Shown here in pieces: positions 41,959-48,972 of a stretch of 56,205 nt of DNA (positions within the stretch are counted from its first letter, which is position 1; each line of letters starts with the position of its first letter). The translations under genes were made by a program, and so were the position numbers. A model generated the notes under the pieces. That model made no database searches and was not told where the DNA came from. It worked only from the letters and a program-made list of their open reading frames with translations. Source of the stretch: Bacteroidota bacterium (GTDB taxonomy: Bacteria; Bacteroidota; Bacteroidia; JABEUT01); the NCBI GenBank assembly GCA_013289475.1, contig JABCZW010000012.1, positions 1 to 56,205 of the forward strand. Reading direction: 5' to 3'.

Positions 41959-43674
41959 TTAAACAACCAGGAACTGTACCGCTTTCTTCAACGCATTATA
42001 ATCTCCCGTTGGTACAATAACTAAATTTTCTTGTGGAGGTAATCCACAGGTCTCGGTAGCAATTACAGGTATGCCTTTAGCTAATGCCCTTAATAGTATA
42101 CGCGGCTGGTGTTCTATATATGCAGGGTAAATAACCAGTTTCACACCGTCAAGGGAAGAGTTGGCACTTTGCACTTTCAGGCCCTTCCAGAAATCGTTCT
42201 CTTCAATGTTTCTACCGCTTACCAATAAATCTAAGTTCAGTTCCTGCGCCAGTTGTTTTACTTCGTATGCACCTTTGCGGGCAAGTGCAGAGGCGGGGAA
42301 AAGTACTTTGCCGACTTTGTTTGTATTTATTTGCTGCTCATTCTTTACCCAGTCAATCCTAATAGATTTATTATTGAATATTTCGGCAATCTCTTTATGC
42401 GGGGTAATTATGTTCCTCGATTGGGTAAGGGCTATATTCTCAAGGTCTATTAATTGTTGGGAGGCACGGAAATCGTTAAGGGTTTTGCTTACCGGGTATT
42501 TTTTATGTGCTTCATCCAATCGTTGCTGCAGCCGTTCTATGGGCAGGCGTGTCATAAGCACATCATAGGTACGGCCACCGAGGGCTCCTTCGGCCCAGAT
42601 GAATGGCAACAGGTTTTGAGATACTACTATATGTGTACTTTCCACCGGAATATGTTTTGCCAACGAAAGAGCAATCTTATTATCGTAGCGGAGCAGGAGG
42701 GGAGGTATCTTTCCGTTTCTTCTGGCTGACCAACGTGTAGCCAATGCCCTGCGGTAAACCACCATTTTAGCGTCGTGGGCATGCTTTGGGTTCTTCAATT
42801 TCCATTGGTATTTCTTCTTGTCGCTGTTTAACAACGGTACTAAAAAGTAATCGTTTTCGGTAGCCAGTTTCTCTACGTATGCTTCGTATTCGGGCCACTT
42901 CTCATCTAATATAAATGTGGTAACGGTGCCGCCTTTTACCCTTATTGTTTTACCGGGATGCTTAAAGCATGCTGTATTTCCGCAAGAGAAACAATCGTTG
43001 AGTTTGGATGAAGGTATATTTATTGGCTTCGATTCCTGCCCGTCATTTCGAGCAGGGCTGCGAAAAGAAACTATTAAATTGTCATTAGTCAGTTCCGCCT
43101 CGATCCTGAATGCGTATTTCGATTTGAACCTGAGATCGACATAGTTCCATTTTACGGTTGCATCGCGGTCTTGTTCCGCTAATGAGCCCTGTATTACCTG
43201 TGTATGCTTATGGCGTTCCACAATATCGAACCCTGCCTTAAGTGCAGCATCATACAATCCGTTCGATAATTGGCAAAGCCCACCTGCAACGGTAGCTACC
43301 AAACAGCCCTCGCGTATTTCTCTGCCTTCTACATAGCCCCTGCTTTCAGTCGGGTTCCCCAATTGCGCCCAAAAACTGAAAACACTGTTGGCAGGTACTT
43401 CTATATTATTGAACTTCTTAACGGCAACCCGCAGGTTCTGCACCTTGCCTGCCGTAAGTATCCAGTTATGTTCGTTGTCGTGCTTGTTCCATAGCGAACT
43501 TTCTGAACGCGCTATTATGGGTGCATCTAATAATGTTTGGGTATCATGAAACCTTTGTTCCCGGTATAAAAACGTGTTTTGTAAATAGCGGTGGGCTGTA
43601 TGAACCAGAGATTTCAGTCTGAAGATTCCTTCGCTGACTACGCTGTGCTTTTCTGTTAAGGCCGCTCTGTCCAT
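41959..43674 (-). CDS. VanW-domain protein with C-terminal glycosyltransferase-like part
   Basis: 571 residues. A VanW domain is visible at about 75-205 (AGKVQNLRVAVKKFNNIEVPAN, EIREGCLVATVAGGLCQLSNGLYDAAL). Next comes a cysteine cluster, C228, C231 and C236 in DCFSCGNTACFKH, possibly metal-binding, and then about 300 residues (FPASALARKGAYEVKQLA, SLDGVKLVIYPAYIEHQPRILLRALAKGIPVIATETCGLPP) with the pattern of a GT-B glycosyltransferase C-lobe. No signal or membrane segment, so it is likely cytosolic. VanW proteins occur with glycopeptide resistance genes but their chemistry is unsettled. The fused layout is uncommon. Confidence 0.78.
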   Translation of the reverse strand: MDRAALTEKHSVVSEGIFRLKSLVHTAHRYLQNTFLYREQRFHDTQTLLDAPIIARSESSLWNKHDNEHNWILTAGKVQNLRVAVKKFNNIEVPANSVFSFWAQLGNPTESRGYVEGREIREGCLVATVAGGLCQLSNGLYDAALKAGFDIVERHKHTQVIQGSLAEQDRDATVKWNYVDLRFKSKYAFRIEAELTNDNLIVSFRSPARNDGQESKPINIPSSKLNDCFSCGNTACFKHPGKTIRVKGGTVTTFILDEKWPEYEAYVEKLATENDYFLVPLLNSDKKKYQWKLKNPKHAHDAKMVVYRRALATRWSARRNGKIPPLLLRYDNKIALSLAKHIPVESTHIVVSQNLLPFIWAEGALGGRTYDVLMTRLPIERLQQRLDEAHKKYPVSKTLNDFRASQQLIDLENIALTQSRNIITPHKEIAEIFNNKSIRIDWVKNEQQINTNKVGKVLFPASALARKGAYEVKQLAQELNLDLLVSGRNIEENDFWKGLKVQSANSSLDGVKLVIYPAYIEHQPRILLRALAKGIPVIATETCGLPPQENLVIVPTGDYNALKKAVQFLVV

Positions 43675-43727
43675 GAGTGGTTGACAACCCTGTTTTAATA
43701 ATTATATAACATCTAATATACCCAAAT

Positions 43728-43752
43728 ATTGTGGTAACACAAAATTATTGTT
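43728..43752 (+). repeat. 25-bp direct repeat, left copy
   Basis: Identical to 43909-43933 over 25 bases (attgtggtaacacaaaatta and five more). The two copies bracket a palindrome-rich insert of 156 bases. Confidence 0.9.
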
Positions 43753-43757
43753 GAACC

Positions 43758-43907
43758 AGATTCCTCTCTTCGCTCGGAATTCATGAATGTACGGTGCACA
43801 TTCATGGAGTCATATTAAAGGGGTGTGCGGGCTTCGCCCGCATACCCCTTCCCAAACAAGTCTGTTAACCTGTCATTCCGAATGGAGCGAAGCGAAATGA
43901 GGAATCT
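43758..43907. mobile_element. Palindromic MITE-like element
   Basis: The ends are inverted: agattcctc at 43758-43766 and gaggaatct at 43899-43907, extended by related ttcgctcggaat / attccgaatggagcgaa. Inside are catgaatgt/acattcatg and a 15-bp GC-rich hairpin at 43818-43850. It carries no gene. It lies between the divergent VanW and GloVer genes and explains the long gap there. Confidence 0.65.
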
Positions 43908-43908
43908 A

Positions 43909-43933
43909 ATTGTGGTAACACAAAATTATTGTT
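43909..43933 (+). repeat. 25-bp direct repeat, right copy
   Basis: Second copy, identical to 43728-43752. Its end supplies a TTG (43929-43931) that lies 20 bases before the -7 box at 43952, so the repeat carries a possible -33 element of the GloVer gene. Confidence 0.9.
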
Positions 43934-43951
43934 CTAATTACCTTTAACCAT

Positions 43952-43959
43952 TATATTTG
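43952..43959 (+). promoter_or_regulatory. -7 box (TATATTTG) of the second GloVer gene
   Basis: Exact TAnnTTTG with TTG at 43929-43931 and 20 bases between, close to the published Bacteroides -33/-7 spacing. The ATG is at 43991. Confidence 0.68.
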
Positions 43960-43990
43960 GTTTTATAAATTCATCTTTCAACAAAACCTC

Positions 43991-46900
43991 ATGAAAAAAA
44001 TTACATTTTCGTTTACGGCAATGCTTGTATTATTGCTTCTGTCTTTTACCTGTGTTAATGCCCAAAAAATAGGTCAACTCTGGGGCATGTCGGGCCAGGG
44101 TGACAGCGCGACAGGCCTAATATTTATGTATAACCCTTTAACCGGTAAGGATAGCGTTGTTCGCCATCTCCCGGGTTATAATGGCCCCGAAACACCCTTG
44201 TATGCTTCTTTAATACAAGCTAATGATGGCAATTTTTATGGTACCGCATCAAATGGCGGTAATAATAATGGCTGTGTTTTTGTTGTTACTCCTTCTGGAA
44301 CATATATACTTGCCAAATTTAACGGGTTCAATGGCGCTTTCCCCAGTGGCGGACTGATACAGGGGGCTGATGGTAACCTATACGGTACTGCTACACAAGG
44401 CGGTACTTCTTCTTACGGAGCTATATTTAAATGCACCTTAGGCGGAACCCTTACCGCAATAGCCAATTTTAATAATACCAATGGCGGAAGCCCCGATGGG
44501 GTATTGGTTCAGGATAAAAATGGCAATTTATATGGTATGACACAAACAGGTGGCTCGGGTGGCAACGGTACTGTGTTTGAATGCACCACAGCAGGAACAT
44601 TAAAAACACTTGTGAATTTTTCAAGCGGAGAGACCCCTTATGGCAGTCTTATTCTTGTTAAGGATAGCCTGTATGGAATGACCCTCCAGGGCGGATCGGG
44701 TAGCGGAACTATTTTTAAATGCGATACCCTCGGACACCTTGTTACTATGGTGACATTTACAAACAATGAAGACCCCTACGGCGCTTTATTACTTGCCAAC
44801 GATGGCAATCTTTACGGAATGACATCCGGTGGAGGTTCGAGTGGATATGGCACCATATTTAAATGCACAACTACCGGCACGCTAACAACCCTGGTTAATT
44901 TTGCCAACCAGGAATATCCATACGGCAGCCTGGTGCAAGCCCTCGACGGTAACCTTTATGGAATGACCAGCGGTGGTGGTATTTATAATAGCGGTACAGT
45001 ATTTAAATGCACCACAAGCGGTACACTAACCACTATTGATAACCTGGCCGGTGCTACCGGGGCACCGTATGGCAGCCTTATTCAAGCGCTCGATGGCGAC
45101 CTGTATGGCATGTCGAACAGTAATACAAGCTTTGGAAGTGTTTTTAAATGTACCACGGCTGGTGTTCTTACCAATTTGTTTATTATGGGCGCTACCGATA
45201 TACCATATAATCCCACTGGTAACCCCGCCTCAGGTGGCCTTACACAGGCTTATGACGGTAATCTTTATGGTATGGCGCAAGCAGGAGGGGAGTTTGGTAG
45301 CGGAGCTTTGTTTCGTGTTTCTCAGCAAACTGGTATTGTTACCGACATAGTTGACTTTAATGATACCAATGGTGCGAATCCTTTAGGCCGTGTTATGCTG
45401 GGCGCTGATAGTAACCTTTACGGAATGACTGAATATGCTGGTACCAAAAACGATGGCATTGTATTTAAATATAACACACATACCGGTAATTTTAAGGTGC
45501 TTGTTAATTTTAACGGAACAAACGGAGCGTACCCATATGGTAACCTTATTGAAGGCCCGGGCGATACTCTATATGGAATGACTGAAGGAGGAGGTTCCGG
45601 CAACAATGGTACCATATTTAAATGCACTACCAAGGGAGCCTTAACTACCTTATACAATTTTGCCGGAGGCGAATACCCATCTGGCAGCCTGTTGTTGGCC
45701 AACGATGGTAACCTTTACGGTATGGAAGGTAATAATGGTTCGGGTAGTATTTTTAAATGTTCTACATTGGGTGTATTCTCCACTCCTTATTTCTTTTCTC
45801 ATACCGAATATCCATCGGGTAGCCTTATTCAGGGTGTGGACGGTAATTTATATGGCATGACATACGGAGGTGGAGCCTCAAGTAATGGGTATATTTTCAA
45901 ATGTACATTGGCCGGAGCGCTTACCGATATATTTGACTTTACCGGTACAAATACCGGAAGCCACCCTTACAGCAGCCTTATACAAGCTACCGACAGCGCG
46001 CTTTATGGTATGACACGCAATGGCGGTGGTATATATAGTTTGGGTTCTGCTTTTAAATGTACTACTACTGGGGTATTCGATACACTTTTCACTTTCAATT
46101 ACTACAACGGAGGTAATTCTCAATACAACGACTTTACCGAAGTAATGAATATATCGCTGAAGCCGGTAACTACATGCGGCGGCTATATACTTACCGATAC
46201 TGTTTTCGGTGGTGGTATTGGTGCACTTAAATACAAGTGGTCGAATGGGGCTACTACAGCAAGTATAGATAGTATAAAAGCTGGGGGCACTTATTCTGTT
46301 ACTGTTACCAACGCAAGTGGATTTTACCTTACAACAAGCACGACCTTATCTCCCTATGTTCATGTTAATGCTAGTGTAATCGGTGGTAACCCTAAGTGTA
46401 CCGGCCTTAGTGATGGAACTGTTACTGCAATTGCAGCAAACGGAACACCAACATATTCTTATTCCTGGAACACATTGCCAATACAAACCAATGCAACTGC
46501 TACCGCCTTACTTGCCGGGAAATATGTTGTGACTGTTACCGATAATACAGGCTGTACTACAAAAGACAGTGCAACTATTATTGATCCTGCCAAGGTATCG
46601 GTAAGTACAGGTTCAAAAAGCAATGCATCGTGTAACGGTTGCACCGATGGCAGTGCAACATTGGTTGTAACCGGCGGAAACAAGAACATAATTGTCTGGA
46701 GCGATAGTGCCACGGGTTATACAACTATGGGTAACCATACCGCTGATACTATTAACCATCTTGCAGCAGGTACTTATGTATGCACCGTAACTGATAGCTG
46801 TGGCGATAGTAAGACCGATACTATACGCATTACACAGCCTGCACCATTGGGTATGCAAACTATTAGTGCCAATGGCGGAGTAAGTATTTACCCTATGCCA

Positions 46901-47119
46901 AGCAACGGGCATTTTGCCATAGCCTTTACTGGCGGTGGGTACCAGCTCGTAACTATTTATAACGAAACCGGGGCCAAAGTATTTAGCAAAGAGCTGAATG
47001 AAAGTAATACTAACAGCACACTTTCAATCGACCTTTCTGCTTATGCCGATGGTATATACTTTGCACAGGTTATTACCAAGCATGGACCAGTGAATAAGAA
47101 GATAGTTATTCAGCGATAA
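43991..47119 (+). CDS. Second giant GloVer-repeat T9SS protein
   Basis: 1042 residues: signal peptide (CVNAQ), degenerate first unit IGQLWGMSG, then 13 GloVer repeats (ANDGNLYGMTSGGG..GYGTIFKCTTTGTL..; about 75-715). Three SprB-like repeats follow (PVTTCGGYILTDTVFGGG; GNPKCTGLSDGTVTA; SNASCNGCTDGSATL; about 720-955) and a T9SS sorting domain (SIYPMPSNGHFAIAF to KKIVIQR). It is the paralogue of the 3264 protein, with the same repeat number but without the DUF11-like domain. Function unknown. Confidence 0.88.
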   Translation: MKKITFSFTAMLVLLLLSFTCVNAQKIGQLWGMSGQGDSATGLIFMYNPLTGKDSVVRHLPGYNGPETPLYASLIQANDGNFYGTASNGGNNNGCVFVVTPSGTYILAKFNGFNGAFPSGGLIQGADGNLYGTATQGGTSSYGAIFKCTLGGTLTAIANFNNTNGGSPDGVLVQDKNGNLYGMTQTGGSGGNGTVFECTTAGTLKTLVNFSSGETPYGSLILVKDSLYGMTLQGGSGSGTIFKCDTLGHLVTMVTFTNNEDPYGALLLANDGNLYGMTSGGGSSGYGTIFKCTTTGTLTTLVNFANQEYPYGSLVQALDGNLYGMTSGGGIYNSGTVFKCTTSGTLTTIDNLAGATGAPYGSLIQALDGDLYGMSNSNTSFGSVFKCTTAGVLTNLFIMGATDIPYNPTGNPASGGLTQAYDGNLYGMAQAGGEFGSGALFRVSQQTGIVTDIVDFNDTNGANPLGRVMLGADSNLYGMTEYAGTKNDGIVFKYNTHTGNFKVLVNFNGTNGAYPYGNLIEGPGDTLYGMTEGGGSGNNGTIFKCTTKGALTTLYNFAGGEYPSGSLLLANDGNLYGMEGNNGSGSIFKCSTLGVFSTPYFFSHTEYPSGSLIQGVDGNLYGMTYGGGASSNGYIFKCTLAGALTDIFDFTGTNTGSHPYSSLIQATDSALYGMTRNGGGIYSLGSAFKCTTTGVFDTLFTFNYYNGGNSQYNDFTEVMNISLKPVTTCGGYILTDTVFGGGIGALKYKWSNGATTASIDSIKAGGTYSVTVTNASGFYLTTSTTLSPYVHVNASVIGGNPKCTGLSDGTVTAIAANGTPTYSYSWNTLPIQTNATATALLAGKYVVTVTDNTGCTTKDSATIIDPAKVSVSTGSKSNASCNGCTDGSATLVVTGGNKNIIVWSDSATGYTTMGNHTADTINHLAAGTYVCTVTDSCGDSKTDTIRITQPAPLGMQTISANGGVSIYPMPSNGHFAIAFTGGGYQLVTIYNETGAKVFSKELNESNTNSTLSIDLSAYADGIYFAQVITKHGPVNKKIVIQR

Positions 47120-47140
47120 ACTATAATTGAAACTACAAAT

Positions 47141-47169
47141 AAGAAAGCCCGGAATTTCCGGGCTTTCTT
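47141..47169. terminator. Intrinsic terminator between convergent genes
   Basis: A 13-bp perfect stem, aagaaagcccgga with tccgggctttctt, followed by atttt. It can serve both the GloVer gene and the pirin gene. Confidence 0.9.
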
Positions 47170-47206
47170 ATTTTACGTAATTCGTAATTTTTAATTCGCA
47201 ATTGAA

Positions 47207-47923
47207 TTAATTCATCGGCACTTCCATCAGCAATATCTCAGCTTTATTAGAATTAGCCTCAATCTTAATCTCAGCCTCAATCTCACTAATACCAATACCA
47301 TCGCGCTTGTTAAGCTTTTCGCCGTTAATGGTAAAGTCGCCTTCGAGGATGAACGCATAAACCCCGTTACCTTTTTTTCTGATGGTATAATCAACCTTTT
47401 GGCCATTATCAAAGTTACCCATGTAGAACCATGCATCCTGGTTCACCCAGGTGTCGCCGTCTTTTTTATCGGGCGATACTATTTGTTGCAACTTATTTCT
47501 CCTGTCGGCAATGTTTAAAGTTATTTGTCCGTAACGGGGAGTTGCGTTTTCAATCTTCGGGAACACCCATATTTGTAAAAACTTAACTTCTTTGTCCTTG
47601 TTCTTATTCATCTCGCTGTGCTCTACACCGGTGCCGGCACTCATTACCTGCACATCGCCATGCTTTATAACTGCAGCTGTGCCCATGCTGTCCTTGTGTT
47701 CCAAATCACCTTCCAGCGGAATACTTATAATTTCCATGTTATCGTGCGGATGTCTGCCAAAGCCCATTCCTGCTGCTACGGTATCGTCGTTTAGTACCCG
47801 CAATACGCCAAAGTGGTTCCTGTCAGGGTTATAGTAGTTAGCAAAACTAAAAGTATGGTAACTGTTCAGCCAGCCATGGTTTGCATGGCCCCTGCTGCTT
47901 GCTTTATGAATTACTGTTTTCAT
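47207..47923 (-). CDS. Pirin-family protein
   Basis: About 238 residues from the ATG giving MKTVIHKASSRG; a longer frame adds 11 residues that fit no family member. The pirin N-terminal cupin is clear: GWLNSYHTFSFANYYNPDR, metal ligands in GRHPHDNMEI and later GVEHSEMN. Fe(II)-binding pirins include quercetinases and redox-responsive regulators, and most bacterial ones have no known substrate. The C-terminal end is charged (GIGISEIEAEIKIEANSNK). Confidence 0.93.
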   Translation of the reverse strand: MKTVIHKASSRGHANHGWLNSYHTFSFANYYNPDRNHFGVLRVLNDDTVAAGMGFGRHPHDNMEIISIPLEGDLEHKDSMGTAAVIKHGDVQVMSAGTGVEHSEMNKNKDKEVKFLQIWVFPKIENATPRYGQITLNIADRRNKLQQIVSPDKKDGDTWVNQDAWFYMGNFDNGQKVDYTIRKKGNGVYAFILEGDFTINGEKLNKRDGIGISEIEAEIKIEANSNKAEILLMEVPMN

Positions 47924-47941
47924 TGTGTTTGTTTTAGGATA

Positions 47942-47949
47942 CAAAAATA
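47942..47949 (-). promoter_or_regulatory. -7 box (TATTTTTG) of the pirin gene
   Basis: Exact TAnnTTTG on the minus strand 18 bases before the start codon. Confidence 0.55.
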
Positions 47950-48022
47950 CTACCAATATGCCCTTTTACTCCTTGAACTAGATTAAGATTTATAGTCGAT
48001 AGTCATTAGTCGTTAGTTCTTT

Positions 48023-48138
48023 CGTCACTGCGAGCAGAGCGTGGCAGTCTCAGTTTTATTTGGGCGTTCCCCTTCGGGTCGGGCTTTACGTTTCAAGTCC
48101 TCGTTCCTGCGGGCTTTCTACTGCAATCCCTAACGCAG
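48023..48138. repeat. Dispersed intergenic repeat (gggcgttcccc...taacgcag type)
   Basis: The segment starts cgtcactgcgagcagagc and continues gggcgttccccttcgggtcg, gggctttacg, tcctcgttcctgcgggcttt and caatccctaacgcag. From memory this is a common Bacteroidota intergenic repeat. It has several short GC-rich palindromes and no coding value, and fills most of the gene-free stretch 47924-48230. Confidence 0.55.
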
Positions 48139-48151
48139 AAAGACATGGCAC

Positions 48152-48213
48152 GTGAGGTGAAGAGTGATGATGATAGAATCTGACACATAGGTGCAAAGGA
48201 TTGTGCCAAATAC
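48152..48213 (-). repeat. Dispersed repeat, inverted copy of 27445-27506
   Basis: The reverse complement matches 27445-27506 at about 47 of 62 bases without gaps, with exact blocks ATTTGGCACA and TTCACCTCACGT. Confidence 0.7.
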
Positions 48214-48230
48214 AAACCCAACATAATTAA

Positions 48231-48461
48231 TTATACCAGGTCTTTATCAAAAGTAATACTCAGCGCACCGCTGGGGCACTGCTTAACCTGGTTCACGATC
48301 TTCTCGGTAGTGCTGTTGTGCTGCTCAATCCATGGTAGTCTGCGCGGGTCAAATACTTCGGGCAGGCCTCTGAAGCATACACCACTGTGGATGCACACAT
48401 GTGGTTGCCATACTATGGTTACTTCTCCGTTGCTGTAGTGTTTGGTGATTTTCCTTTCCAT
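48231..48461 (-). CDS. Mono-cluster 4Fe-4S ferredoxin-like protein
   Basis: 76 residues of the Fer4_19/DUF1271 type. Cysteines at CIHSGVC (about 23-29) and CPSGAL (about 62) with RRLPWI between fit the divergent mono-cluster domain. It may carry electrons for a cytosolic oxidoreductase. It lies between two repeats and is on the same strand as the 48573 and clpB genes; the palindromes between them may keep transcripts apart. Confidence 0.85.
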   Translation of the reverse strand: MERKITKHYSNGEVTIVWQPHVCIHSGVCFRGLPEVFDPRRLPWIEQHNSTTEKIVNQVKQCPSGALSITFDKDLV

Positions 48462-48473
48462 GAGGTTTAACTA

Positions 48474-48570
48474 ATTATAAATTATGAGTTATGAATTATA
48501 AGTTGCAAAATACTAAATTTTTAAAATTGATTTGCATTCACTCATAACTCATAATTTATAACTCATAACT
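48474..48570. repeat. AT-rich long palindrome, element A
   Basis: Perfect 20-bp inverted arms at 48475-48494 and 48542-48561 (ttataaattatgagttatga and its complement), plus extra partial copies of gagttat. Closely related to element B at 48882-48970. The pair flanks the gene at 48573. Confidence 0.85.
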
Positions 48571-48572
48571 GC

Positions 48573-48872
48573 TTAATGAACTTTCAACTTCTCAACCATT
48601 TCACTTGCCAGTGGCTCGGCCGATATACCATAACCGTTCACCAAAACCCCTTTCATATGGTTTTTAGGAGATGATATGGCGTACAATATAGCTTCATCTG
48701 CAGGGTCACTGTTGCCTTCAAAACGGAAGAACTTATCTACCACAAAGTCATCTTTAAAGAGTTTTAGTTTACCATCTTTACCTATAATAGCATCGTGTTC
48801 TATATTAAGGTCTTCGGTGTAACCTTCTTTTTTCAGTTCGGCAATTGCTTCCGATAATGTGTCGTAACTCAT
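48573..48872 (-). CDS. Small conserved protein, often mislabelled PRPP synthetase
   Basis: 99 residues. It reads as an N-terminal helix (LSEAIAELKKEGYTEDL), a strand pair (DGKLKLFKDDFVVDKFFRFEG) and a helix-strand end (DEAILYAISSPKNHMKGVLV). I recall relatives labelled phosphoribosylpyrophosphate synthetase, but it lacks the PRPP-binding and metal loops and is far too short. Function unknown. It is bracketed by two AT-rich palindromes. Confidence 0.75.
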   Translation of the reverse strand: MSYDTLSEAIAELKKEGYTEDLNIEHDAIIGKDGKLKLFKDDFVVDKFFRFEGNSDPADEAILYAISSPKNHMKGVLVNGYGISAEPLASEMVEKLKVH

Positions 48873-48881
48873 GATTTTTTT

Positions 48882-48970
48882 AGTTATAAATTATGAGTTA
48901 TAAGTTATGAATTTTAGAGATACTAACAAAGATATTTTACTCATAACTCATAATTTATAACTCATAACTA
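48882..48970. repeat. AT-rich long palindrome, element B
   Basis: Perfect 20-bp inverted arms at 48882-48901 and 48943-48962 (agttataaattatgagttat and its complement), and a trailing ctcataact also found in element A. It lies between the clpB stop and the 48573 gene start. Confidence 0.85.
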
Positions 48971-48972
48971 TT

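Noticed and set aside
48573-48872. Ribose-phosphate pyrophosphokinase identity
   Set aside because: 99 residues is about a third of that enzyme and neither the PRPP loop nor the metal motif is present.
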